Assembly (NCBI RefSeq): GCF_009905375.1
Contig: NC_133650.1
Span: 295,196,270 to 295,260,269, forward strand
Length of the DNA: 64,000 nucleotides
DNA from: Apium graveolens
Taxonomy: Eukaryota > Streptophyta > Magnoliopsida > Apiales > Apiaceae
Reading direction: 5' to 3'
The notes under the pieces are model-generated. The model was not told the origin of the DNA. It did no database searches and saw nothing but the letters and a program-made list of their open reading frames with translations. Both the position numbers and the translations under genes were made by a program. This document shows positions 44,036-56,233 of this stretch, one piece after another (within the stretch, counting starts at the first letter, position 1; every line of letters starts with the position of its first letter).

Positions 44036-44698
44036 TGAACTTTTTAATTGTCTGTTTGAGTTGCTATGAAAGAATGAAATGAGTGTTCATAAAAAAGCGA
44101 GGAAGATACTTCATAATTACTTAAATTTATAAATGTAAAGACAGGTGGATTACATCAAAATCCAACAATTACTAACTTAACTACTACAGGTGACCCTGCT
44201 GGCTCACACATTTCTGTCATTAGTCGTTGCATGTACCCATTAACATGACTTCTATCTTTGAAATTTTCAAAGTCTTTCCCAGTAAACTATTTCATGTCAT
44301 GAGTATTCATTTTGATTTTTATAGTATCCTTGAACACAAAATGAATTTAATTGCAAGTATTTGATATGCGTGTTGTTTCAGGCACTACGATCCAACACGT
44401 CATGATTCCCTATGGCTTCGGTAACATTCTATTACCACACACCTCTTCATCAGTTGTAACATCTACATGACTTGCAAGTCCTGCCATTGAAATTTTAATA
44501 CATTCATCGAGATGGCCACAACATGGTTCCTTTACCTGTTTACCCTAATTTAAATTCAAACTTCTCAAACTACCATGATTCCTTCATTTGTTCCAATACA
44601 TTCTAACTAACGATACTTTACCACATCCACTACTGAACACGCGCTTTTTAGTCTGTAAAACTAGACCATGATCAATATATGTGTTTCAAGGAGCATAG
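44036..44698. other. Promoter/intergenic region upstream of second kinase
   Basis: No gene. An ATTTATAAAT block at 44125-44134 lies about 90-100 bp before the ATG at 44035 and is a fair TATA candidate on the minus strand. Copia-3 is inserted 663 bp upstream of the start codon. Confidence 0.5.
44125..44134 (-). promoter_or_regulatory. Candidate TATA box for the kinase at 40933-44035
   Basis: A palindromic ATTTATAAAT in AT-rich text. The distance to the start codon allows a transcript start about 30 bp downstream and a 5' leader of about 60 nt. Assigned on position and motif only. Confidence 0.35.
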
Positions 44699-45001
44699 TG
44701 TTAGAAAATTAGGATTTTAGAGCTTAATTTAATTATGTTCTTGATGTTAATCCTAAAATCTAATGATTGGAAATTGTTCAATGATATTTGAACTTAAATT
44801 TTCATGTATGGTTTTAAGAATTTTCTTAATGAAATCCATATGAAATGAGAGTTGAAAGTAGCTTGGAAAAGCTTGGAAAAATTTGAGAATGTTTGTCCCA
44901 CATTGAAATAAATGAAGGGGGTTGTGTGCTTTATATGGTATTACCCACATGAGTAGTATACAACTACTAAGGTGTGTGATGGTCCATTGTGTTGTTATGT
45001 G

Positions 45002-45510
45002 TCGAAGGGCGATTTGGGCGAATGTCTCGGCGTCTCGCGCTTTTTAATCGAGCGTTTATATGATTCTTTAATAGAAAGAAATCCCAAAAGGGGTATGTTG
45101 CTGCCATTTTGTAAAGTTAAAGTGTTGCAGTCATACAATAATAGGTGGGGTCTTGCTAAGACTGCTTCAAAAAATTTTTTTACATCTTATCTTTGTATAG
45201 AAGAATTTGTATAGAAGAAAAAAGGGGTATAGATTAATATGTTTATGTATCGACAGAACCAGTGACTATTCATGATTTCATAATTGAATCAATTTCATAT
45301 GGGTTCCAAATTAGAGGAATTTTTTGTTATGGTAAAACTTCGTTTGAAACGCTGTGGTAGAAAGTAACGTGCGACTTGAAGGACATGATCCGGTGTGGAT
45401 TTTTATTCTTATATCCGCCATCTTTTCTATGAATGAAGGTGCTCTTGACCCGACATCCATTCTGTTTTCGGGTCGAAGGGCGATTTGGGCGAATGTCTCG
45501 GCGTCTCGCG
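45002..45510. repeat. 38-bp direct repeat flanking the plastid insert
   Basis: TCGAAGGGCGATTTGGGCGA and the following 18 bases (through CTCGCG) occur identically at 45002-45039 and 45473-45510. The 3' LTR has this block once (51233-51270, slightly diverged), so the duplication came with the insertion. Confidence 0.9.
45040..45472 (+). other. rps16: Nuclear plastid DNA (NUPT) with rps16 exon 1
   Basis: A 433-bp block absent from the partner LTR. It contains ATGGTAAAACTTCGTTTGAA at 45329 and continues through GTGGTAGAAAG to a 40-bp exon (45329-45368) followed by GTGCGACTTGAAGGACATGA. This is the known start of plastid rps16 and the 5' end of its group II intron (GUGCGAC). The peptide is MVKLRLKRCGRK, then a TAA where plastid genes have CAA, so it is a dead copy. 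The preceding 289 bp reads like plastid DNA upstream of rps16, though I could not confirm each part. Confidence 0.85.
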
Positions 45511-45707
45511 TACGCGAGGTGACCTGGGCGAGGATTTTATTTATTTGAGAATTGTTGGGCTTAGTACCAAATAATATAATCTGATCTGTAACTGATGATT
45601 AAAATCAGAACTTAAGTTCTGATATGATATCTCAGAACTTAACTTAAGTTCTGATAATAATGTATTCAGACATTAAGTGTGTGGACAGTTTCATTTTTTT
45701 CCTCTCC

Positions 45708-45714
45708 TATAAAT
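45708..45714 (+). promoter_or_regulatory. copia-3 5' LTR TATA box
   Basis: TATAAAT in CTCTCCTATAAATAGAGG, conserved in the 3' LTR at 51553-51559. Confidence 0.7.
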
Positions 45715-45928
45715 AGAGGTTAAAGTGAATGTATTACATACACTACATTCTCTTCTCTTCTCTTCAACCTCTCTGCATTTCTCTCCCAAAAGTCCTGAAG
45801 TGCTGATATTTTCCGGCGACTGAGGTGCTGGTCGAAGTGGAGCTTTTGTTGCTGCTGTTAACATAAACTCTGAGCTGTTTTATCCTGGTGGAGATATTGT
45901 GCGCATCCCAAACGCAGCAGGTAGGGGC

Positions 45929-45945
45929 AATATTCTCTTCAAGAA
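45929..45945 (+). other. LTR segment complementary to the copia-3 primer site
   Basis: AATATTCTCTTCAAGAA is the exact reverse complement of the first 17 bases after the 5' LTR (46203-46219). It lies about 190 nt into the predicted transcript and is preserved in the 3' LTR at 51769-51785. See the finding on self-priming. Confidence 0.85.
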
Positions 45946-46202
45946 CAGCCAGGACTTCGAGCAAGGCCTGGTGACTCAGCTGTGATCATTTTTCTTGGCA
46001 TTTTGTATATGTGAACCTTTATTTCAGTCACTGTTAAAAGTTATGGTTTCGGGTACATCTTTCTTTCTCTCTTCGTAATTTCAGTTACTGATTTTGTTTA
46101 CCTGCATGTTTTGTTTTGTTAACTGTGGTCTTGGCCTAAACTTGCTAAATTCTTTATACACTTGCTTCTATGTTGCTATATTTGTTAGTGAGATTTACAA
46201 CA

Positions 46203-46219
46203 TTCTTGAAGAGAATATT
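46203..46219 (+). other. copia-3 putative primer-binding site, self-complementary
   Basis: TTCTTGAAGAGAATATT begins at the first base after the 5' LTR, where a tRNA-complementary site should be. It does not resemble the iMet site used by copia-1 and gypsy-2. It pairs perfectly with 45929-45945 of the same transcript. Confidence 0.7.
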
Positions 46220-46240
46220 AGTTATATAGAATTTAGCATA

Positions 46241-49200
46241 ATGGTTAACGAAAGTGAGGTTATCGTTGGTGGTGGTAGCAGTTCGGGTGCAACTGCTGGG
46301 GCCATTGATTGGACCACCTATAGTTTCCCACAAGCTGTTGAACTAACCGGTTTACCGGAGAAATTCAACGGTGGCATTGGCTTTTCTCGCTGGCAGAAAA
46401 GGATGAAGTTGTGGCTGACTATAAAGGGTCTGTGGCTGGTTGTGGAATATGAGAAACCAGTAGTGGATCAAGAGAAGGCTGACACAGTTAAGGCTTTTGC
46501 GAAGTGGGCTGAGAAGGATGGAGTGGCTAGAGCGGCCATTCTGGCGGCACTAACAAACACTTTGTTTGATGTCTATTCTTCTGATGCCTACTCTGCAAAA
46601 CTCTTATGGGAGAAGCTGGACCAGACACATAATACTGACTCACAAGGTCTAGAAAAGTATTCTGTGGCAAGGTTCCTCGAGTTCAAGCTGGTGGACAATA
46701 AGTCCATGACTGAGCAGGTGCATGAGTTCGAGATGATAGTGCATGCTTTGAAGGAGTCTGAAATGAATCTCCCGGAGAAGTTCAAGGTGATGAGTGTGAT
46801 TGAAAAACTCCCGAAGTCTTGGGAAGAGTTCTCTCTCTCCCTGAAAAGACAGAAAGGAGAGATCATCTGGACCAACCTTATGCTGGACATCTCGGTACAA
46901 GAACAACACAAGTCCAAACAGGGACATGTGATGCCAACTGAACACGGTACCTCGAAGGTAAACATAGCAACTGTAGGACAGAAGAGGAAGGCTTTTGCTA
47001 AGAAAGCTAATAGTAATAAACCTAAGAGTGACAAGGACAAGGCCAAGAAACCCAAGGAAAAGAAACCATGCTGGTCTTGTGGGCAGGTTGGGCACTGGAG
47101 TAAGGACTGCCCTACGAAGAAAGCGAAGAAAACCGAGGTAGCGCAAACAAATGTTGTGCTTGGAACCGCAAGTGGGCCTGTAGTGAACATGGTTGTTGGT
47201 GAGGCTACGGCTTCTGAAACCGACGTTGACCGGTATGTATCCTACAACCCTGTGATATTTTCTACCTATCTGTCAAATGAATGGTTGATAGATACTGGAG
47301 CTAATGTACATATTTGTGCTGATATTAGTTTATTTATATCTTATCAACAGAGTCATAGCCTGACTGTGAAGATGGGGAATGCTAGTGTTGCTTAAGTACA
47401 TGGAGTTGGAAAAGTGGATCTGAAGTTCCCTTCAGGACGTATTCTATCTCTGACGAGAGTGCATCATGTTCCAAACATGTGTAGAAATATAATAAGTGGA
47501 AGCTGTTTAGTTTCTAGTGGTTTTGAAATTTCGTTCAAGTGTAATAAAGTAGTTCTTATTCACACTGGTACATTCTTTGGCAAGGGTTACTTGTCAAATG
47601 GTTTATTTGTTATTAATGCAGATCCCGTTTTGGGAAATTTGAATAATAATGTTATTCCTACTGTTAACTGTATTGAATCCTCAAATATATGGCATGCTAG
47701 ACTAGGTCATTTAAACTTTGGTGCTCTTAAGAACATGATGAACTTAGAGTTGATTCCAAAATATACCATAGAAAAGAATTCTAAATGTCAAGTATGTGTG
47801 TCTGCTAAACAGATAAGGAAACCTTTTCATAACGTTGTTAGGGGTTCAGACTTGTTAGATTTAGTTCACACTGATATTTGTGAATTTGGTGGTGTGTTGA
47901 CCAAGGACCAGTTTAGATACTTCATTACTTTTATAGATGATAGTAGTAGATACTATTATGTTTATTTACTTAGACATAAGGATGAAGCACTTAGTAAATT
48001 CATTATATATAAAACTGAAGTAGAAAAACAAACTAGTAAGCTACTTAAAAGATTGAGATCTGATAGAGGTGGTGAGTATACGAGTAATGCTTTTAATGAA
48101 TTTTGTGCAAACAATGGTATAGTTCATGAAGTTACTCCACCATACACACCTGAGTCTAATGGGGTTGCAGAGCGAAAGAACAGAACATTTAAAGACATGA
48201 TTAATAGTATGCTTATTAACTCTGGGTTGCCTAAATACATGTGGGGGGAGGCTCTAAATACGGCTTGCCATATTTTGAATAGAGTTCCTCTGAAACACAT
48301 GGATAAAACACCTTTGGAGTTATGGAAAGGCAGGATGACTAGTCTTAAGTATCTTCGTGTGTGGGGGTGCCTTGCTAAGGTGCTTGTTCCTGAACACAAG
48401 AGAAAGAAACTAGGTCCAAAGACTGTTGACTGTATCTTTCTGGGCTATCTTGAAACCACTACAGCTATGAGATTTTTAGTGTTAAAATCTGACATAGATG
48501 GTATAGTGGCAAACACGATAGTTGAATTTCGAGATGCGACATTCTTTGAGGATGTCTACCCTATGAAGACTGAAATACCTGAAACGACTTCTGAGGAAGA
48601 TCCTACTCACACATCAAGTTCTATTCCTGATCAAGTGGAAAAGATGACAAATGTGGGGGCGGAACCTAGTAGTAGCTCTAGTCCTAAGGAACTAGATGAA
48701 CCAAGGAGAAGTAAGCGTGCAAAGGTAGTCAAGGATTTTGGAGGTGATTTCATCACTTACAATATCGAGGACGAACCTTTAACTTTCCGGCAAGCTATGG
48801 ATTCTTCTGAGTCAAGGCACTGGACGGGCGCTGTCAAGAGTGAAATTGACTCTATTGTTTCTAATGGAACATGGGAGTTGGTTGATCTCCCTCCTGGGTG
48901 TTCTACTATTGGGTGCAAATGGGTCTTTAAAAGGAAGTTGAACCCTGACGGCTCAATAGATAAGTACAAAGCTAGACTGGTAGCTAAGGGTTTTAAGCAA
49001 AAGGAAGGAATTGATTATTTTGATACATACTCTCCGGTTGCAAGAATGGTAACAATCCGAATGCTTATAGCATTGGCTTCAGTCCATGGTCTTATCATCC
49101 ATCAGATGGATGTAAAGACGGCTTTTCTTCATGGTGAACTTGAGGAAGAGATTTATATGGATCAGCCTGATGGATTTGTTGCATCAGGCAATGAAAGGAA

Positions 49201-50353
49201 AGTATGTAAGTTGATCAAGTCCATCTATGGCTTGAAACAAGCTCCCAGAGATTGGCATAAAAAGTTTGATGAAACTATATTGCCTTTCAGTTATAAGATT
49301 AATGAAAGTGATAAGTGTGTCTACACTAAAGTTAAAGGTAATGAGTGTGTTATTTTGTGCCTATATGTGGATGACATTTTACTGTTTGGAACCAATATTG
49401 AGATTATTAACGAGACTAAAGAATTCTTGAAAAGGCATTTTGAAATGAAGGATATGGGTGAGGCAAGTGTGATTCTTGGAATCAAACTGATTCAGTCCAC
49501 TGAAGGAATAACCTTGACTCAATCTCATTATATAGAGAAATCTATATTTGAGAAATATGGTTATTCACAGTGTAGAATCGCTAGTACACCTTATGATTCG
49601 AAAGTTGCCCTTGTCAAGAATACTTCAGGAGTGTCTGTGTCTCAGTTAAGGTATTCTCAGATTATTGGGAGCTTGCAGTATCTTGCTAACTGTACTAGAC
49701 CAGATATTTCATATTCTGTGTCTAAATTAGCTAGATATACAAGTTGTCCAAACAGAACTCATTGGGATGCTCTTGATAGAGTACTTAGATATGTAAAAGG
49801 CACAATGTACCTTAGTTTACACTACAGGAGATTTCCTGGTGTGCTTGAAGGGTACAGTGATGCAAGTTGGATAGCTAAGAAGTCTGGTTCCAATGGAGTG
49901 ACTGGATACGTGTTCACCTTGGCTGGTGGAGCAATATCCTGGAAGTCAAGCAGACAGACTATAGTTACTCGGTCTACTTTTGAGGCTGAGTTGTGTGCAC
50001 TTGATGCCACAGGGACGGAGGCTGAATGGTTACACGGACTTATGTCTGCAATACCTGTAGTAAGCAAACCGCTTCCTGCTATTGCTATTCACTGTGATAG
50101 TCGAACAACTATCGACAAGATTAACTGTAAAAAGCATAATGCTAAAACTAAGAGACACATCCAAGTTAGACTCAAGTCTATAAGGGGTTTAGTGACTGAT
50201 AGGATCATAGCTATAGAGTTCATAGGAACTCAGAATAATATAGCTGATCCTCTTACTAAAGGACTGGAACCTGCAGTGGTCCTTAAGTCAAGGTTGGGGA
50301 TGGGACTGTCAACCCATCATAATTCATCAACAGTGGGAACCCAATACACATGA
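46241..50353 (+). pseudogene. copia-3 gag-pol polyprotein with a single in-frame stop
   Basis: One frame of 1371 codons starting MVNESEVIVGGG. Order: gag, CCHC knuckle CWSCGQVGHWSKDC (from codon 277), protease WLIDTGANVHIC (Asp351), pre-integrase finger (HARLGHL; CQVCVSAK), integrase DDE (HTDI, SDRGGEY, PESNGVAERKNR), RT with YVDDILLFG (codons 1042-1050), RNase H (SDASW, STFEAELCAL, HCDSRTT), ending ADPLTKGL. The sole break is a TAA at codon 385 (47393-47395), 34 codons after the protease Asp. A CAA-to-TAA change is the simplest cause. All catalytic motifs are intact, so the element is nearly autonomous. Readthrough of the stop cannot be excluded. Confidence 0.9.
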
Positions 50354-50876
50354 GAGGAGATCCCTCAAAGTGTATTCAATGGGTAATAACAAGCTGTAAG
50401 GATGAATTGGAAGTACCTTTGCTACATAGTTGATACTATAGTATCTGAGTCTATCCCCTGTAAACCTAGAAGGTACTGACACTGCCAGAAAAGCAAGAGT
50501 GTTAAAACTCTGAATGGGATCAAGTCATTTGACGAGATAGAGGCAGTATATCTCTGGAGATGCCCAGCTAAGCGAATGTAATTGTGTGGTCGCAATTAGA
50601 GGATAGGGTTAATCCTTGAAGCATTCGACGAACAGGATCGAGACATGACCATTAATGTCTCAAAGCCGTAGATTGACACCATAACCTTTGACTTGTCGTC
50701 GTCTATGGAATATGGTTATACTAAACGGATTAAGATTCAAGGTGAAACATTCCATCTGAGTCCGATAGCCATTGAAGTAAAGGAATTAGGAGGGTTCAAA
50801 CCCGGAAGGGTACCGACTCTGAAAAACAAGTCATGATGGGAAATTGATCGCATTTCTGTATGGATTTGTGGGGGAT
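50354..50876 (+). other. copia-3 3' untranslated region and polypurine tract
   Basis: 523 bp between the polyprotein stop and the 3' LTR. No coding potential was seen. It ends in GTGGGGGAT directly before TGTTAGAA, the usual Copia purine tract position. Confidence 0.7.
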
Positions 50877-52042
50877 TGTTAGAAAATTAGGATTTTAGAG
50901 CTTAATTTAATTATGTTCTTGATGTTAATCCTAAAATCTAATGATTGGAAATTATTCAATGATATTTGAACTTAAATTTTCATGTATGGTTTTAAGAATT
51001 TTCTTAATGAAATCCATATGAAATGAGAGTTGAAAGTAGCTTGGAAAAGCTTGGAAAAATTTGAGAATGTTTGTCCCACATTGAAATAAATAAAGGGGGT
51101 TGTGTGTTTTATATGGTATTACCCACATGAGTAGTATACAACTACTAAGGTGTGTGATGGTCCATTGTGTTGTTATGTGCTTCACGCGCACACACACGCG
51201 CCGCCGCCGCCCCGCCACGCACCGCACCGGGTCCAAGGGCGATTTGGGCGAATGTCTCGGCGTCTCGCATACGCGAGGTGACCTGGGCGAGGATTTTATT
51301 TATTTGAGAATTACCTTGAACCTGGACAAATAATATAATCTGATCTGTAACTGATGATTAAAATCAGAACTTAAGTTCTGATATGATATCTGATATCAGA
51401 TCAGAAATTAACTTAAGTTCTGATAATAATGTGGGTGTTAATGTGAAAAGCTGTTACAAGTAATTCAAAATCTGATCAGTTTTGATTTTTTATTAATGAA
51501 GCAGTTTAATTCAGACATTAAGTGTGTGGACAGTTTCATTTTTTTCCTCTCCTATAAATAGAGGTTAAAGTGAATGTATTACATACACTACATTCTCTTC
51601 TCTTCAACCTCTCTGCATTTCTCTCCCAAAAGTCCTGAAGTGCTGATATTTTCCGGCGACTGAGGTGCTGGTCGAAGTGGAGCTTTTGTTGCTGCTGTTA
51701 ACATAAACTCTGAGCTGTTTTATCCTGATGGAGATATTGTGCGCATCCCAAACGCGGCAGGTAGGGGCAATATTCTCTTCAAGAACAGCCAGGACTTCGA
51801 GCAAGGCCTGGTGACTCAGCTGTGATCATTTTTCTTGACATTTTGTATCTGTGAACCTTTATTTCAGTCACTGTTAAAAGTTATGGTTTCGGGTACATCT
51901 TTCTTTCTCTCTTCGTTATTTCAGTTACTGATTTTGTTTACCTGCATGTTTTGTTTTGTTAACTGTGGTCTTGACCTAAACTTGCTAAATTCTTTATACA
52001 CTTGCTTCTATGTTGCTATATTTGTTAGTGAGATTTACAACA
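50877..52042 (+). repeat. copia-3 3' LTR (1166 bp)
   Basis: Lacks the plastid insert. It has a GC-rich block with CGCGCACACACACGCG and CGCCGCCGCC (about 51184-51235) and an extra block around 51385-51510 that the 5' LTR lacks. Confidence 0.93.
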
Positions 52043-52315
52043 CATAGTACATCATAATTTTAGTCTGTAAAACATATACAAGGATTCAGGGTCCTTTAAG
52101 TAAAGTTCAATCTCACAACATCGGCATTACTGAGGCACGGGCCAATATCAACCTTTTACACAAACACAATACATAAAATTTATATTCTGAATTATGAGGC
52201 CACTTAAATAGTTTCCCTTGTGTAGTAGTGTCCTACACAAATTTCTTATTTTCTATTGGACTCTAAATGTTAAAAGTTTTAATTTTGAAACAGATAAAGA
52301 CAAGATATGATGCAT

Positions 52316-54047
<1,732 letters not shown>

Positions 54048-54104
54048 TGATAGTCCATAATAAGTCAGACCCAATTGGAGAGACCCAGGACCCAAACATA
54101 AGAT

Positions 54105-54301
54105 CCCAGGACACGTGGCGGCATCACCACCGTCCAGGTTCTCGGGATCCAGAACGTTCCTACGGTCAGGATCTGATAGTACTCTGACGCATTCAGTGTT
54201 GACCTTGAGGAGCCCAGGACACGTGGCAACATCACCACCGTCCAGGTACCCGGGATCAAGAACGTTCCTACGGTCCGGATCCGATAGTACTCTGACGCAT
54301 C
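54105..54301. repeat. Two-copy tandem repeat (108-bp period) with ACACGTGG G-boxes
   Basis: CCCAGGACACGTGGC followed by CATCACCACCGTCCAGG occurs from 54105 and again from 54213. Each copy has a CACGTG core upstream of the LTR TATA box, where an enhancer-like role is plausible but unproven. Confidence 0.8.
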
Positions 54302-54387
54302 CCAGGCGTCCAGATGCCCTACAGTCCAAAAGGCCAACCTACAGTCCAGATGAAAAGGGACAAACCCCTAAACCCTAGTAGGAGGCC

Positions 54388-54394
54388 TATAAAA
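54388..54394 (+). promoter_or_regulatory. Tat-like LTR TATA box
   Basis: TATAAAA in GGCCTATAAAAGGTAG, downstream of the duplicated G-box block, with CT-rich text about 45 bp further on. Confidence 0.65.
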
Positions 54395-54826
54395 GGTAGA
54401 ACAGAAGGAAGGTTACAGGTTACAAGCTGATATACTCTCTCTCCCACATATACTTACATGCACACACGTACTCCACACAAACATATCTGCATAATCCCAA
54501 CTTTGCCCTTCTTCTTCTCAAAACCCTTTCTCATCCTCACGCCGGAGGTGCCGCGGGGACGCCACCCCCCTCCGGTTCTGTTTTGTAGGTTCCCACCCTA
54601 CAGCTACACCGCACACGGCCGTCGTCACAGCCTAAAAAGGAGTTTGAGTTCGGTCCCTACAATGAGAAGGTCCCGGGGTGATCTGGGATTATCATTGGCG
54701 CTAGAAGGAGGGGCGAACCTCCCAGAAACGTGAAACACCATCTCCCAGTAAGAACGCTGATACCCATCTCTCAGACCCGTTGCTACAAGGTTTATTATTG
54801 TAAATTCATAGCATTTCCAAGTAACC

Positions 54827-56233
54827 ATGACTACGAGAAAAAGCAAAGCAGCAGTTTCCGCCTCTTTCCTACCGCCTCCTCCCCAACCCAGGGAGGGAGA
54901 CATGGAAGACCTGGACGAAGGGTTCCCCATAACCCAGACTCCCTCTCAAAATCTCCAACCAGGAGACCAGAGAATAGTCATTGAAAAAGCTGCCCACAAA
55001 CACACAGGGATCACCACGAACCCATGGGGAAGCATGACCCCGGAACAGATACAGGCGGCTATGGACTTGTGGAAGGAAAAGCAGAACGCCGAGCCGGAGC
55101 CCCGCCCAGGGGATCAGCGAGAGCGGTCTAAAGAACAGTCCGGAGAATCTCGGGGATCCGTCTTCGACCGGATTGCGAAGAATTTAAAAAAGCCACCAGA
55201 GGACGCCAGAGATGAAATAAGAAAAGCTGCCCTCCGGGAGAGAATCCGGAAGGAAGAAGAGGCTAAAGCCCAAGAATCTATAGAAAGGAGGATCCGGGAG
55301 GAGGAGGCCAAGCTAAAGAGAAAGGCCCACCGGATTCATGTTTCCTCATACTCAGAACTGGAGAAGGAGTCCAAGCAAGAACAAATGGCCCGGGCCCTTC
55401 GAGACCTTAAAAGGAAAGTGGAGGGCGACATGGAAGTAGGGGCAGCAGCGACCCCGTTCACAAAGAGCCTGGAAGCCACCCCTAGAGAGTCGGGGCTGAA
55501 GCACTTCAATTTCGACTCTTTTGACGGGCTGGCTGACCCTGAAGAGCATCTGAACTATTTTGAGCAAATATCCAATATTTATGATTACAGCGACCTGACT
55601 AGATGCTGATTCTTCGCATCAACACTGAAGGGGGGCGCTCAGAAATGGTTTAGCCGCATACCGTCCCGGAGTGTGGACTCCTGGAAAGACTTCCGCGAGA
55701 TATTTTTGAAAAGATTCAGGGCCAACCGGATGAACGAGCTGCAGATGTGTCATCTAGAAACAATCCAACAAAGAAGCAAGGAGCCCCTTCCGGAATTCAT
55801 CAAAAGATTCCAGGAAGCAATCAACCAACTCTCCAACTTAGAAGAAAAGGAGGCAGTAAACATCTTTCGAAGAAACTTGCACCCGATATCTTGTGAAGGC
55901 TATGTCAAAGACCTGATTCACAGGAAGCCCCAAAGCCTGGCGTCAGCATATGCGTTGGCATCAAAATTCATAAAGGAAAATGATTTCCTCAAATCAATGA
56001 AGATGAACAGAAGAATACATGATGACGACGAGTCTCCGGAGCGACGCTCGTCGTCCCGGAGAGACAAGTGATACAAGCTTGACAGGCAAGCAAACTACAT
56101 TCAGCAGTCCCGGGGAACCCCACCCCGGGAAACGTACCCCGAATCAAGAAAAAATGAAAGGAAACAAAAGGCCAAGAAGGAACCCAAGCCGGAACCAGAG
56201 TGGACACCCCTCAACAGGCCCCGGGCCGACGTT
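54827..56233 (+). pseudogene. Tat-like gag with two in-frame TGA codons
   Basis: A single frame from the ATG at 54827 continues into the protease frame at 56234. The N-terminal part is a charged coiled-coil (RERIRKEEEAKAQESIERR). The retrotransposon gag domain follows (GLADPEEHLNYFEQISNIYD; WFSRIPSRSVDSWKDFREIF; FIKRFQEAINQL). TGA stops at 55607-55609 and 56069-56071 interrupt it, but the frame is kept on both sides of each. Both fit a CGA-to-TGA change. The product would be the capsid protein. Confidence 0.85.

Larger units (their letters stand above)
44699..46202 (+). repeat. copia-3 5' LTR (1504 bp including plastid insert)
   Basis: Matches 50877-52042 apart from a plastid-derived insert with a flanking 38-bp duplication (45002-45510) and two missing blocks. 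Promoter: TATAAAT at 45708-45714, about 30 bp ahead of a CT-rich stretch where transcription probably starts. Confidence 0.93.
44699..52042 (+). mobile_element. copia-3: nearly complete Ty1/Copia with CATAG target duplication
   Basis: 5' LTR 44699-46202 and 3' LTR 50877-52042 both start TGTTAGAAAATTAGG and end GATTTACAACA. CATAG precedes (44694-44698) and follows (52043-52047) the element. The polyprotein frame 46241-50353 is open except for one TAA. A purine tract (GTGGGGGAT) precedes the 3' LTR. Shared LTR parts are almost identical, so insertion was recent, but each LTR has private indels: a plastid insertion in the 5' copy, and extra blocks at about 51180-51235 and 51385-51510 in the 3' copy. 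It lies between the kinase at 40933-44035 and the truncated kinase at 52316. Confidence 0.95.
54048..54694 (+). repeat. Tat-like element 5' LTR (647 bp)
   Basis: The ends are TGATAG...TTATCA, inverted TGAT/ATCA. The start recurs at 63961. It contains a 108-bp tandem duplication with G-boxes and a TATAAAA box at 54388-54394. Confidence 0.88.

Noticed and set aside
45329..45368. rps16 as an expressed gene
   Set aside because: Only exon 1 is present, with a stop at codon 13, inside a nuclear LTR; a NUPT fragment.
46203..46219. Ordinary iMet tRNA primer site for copia-3
   Set aside because: The sequence has no resemblance to TGGTATCAGAGC, which the other elements here do carry.
46588..47190. 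200-codon minus-strand frame in copia-3
   Set aside because: Exact shadow of the gag coding region; the sense frame has the zinc knuckle and protease.
54458..54733. Plus-strand frames in the Tat-like LTR (MHTRTPHKH type)
   Set aside because: They overlap the LTR end and primer site; untranslated leader, not a gene.
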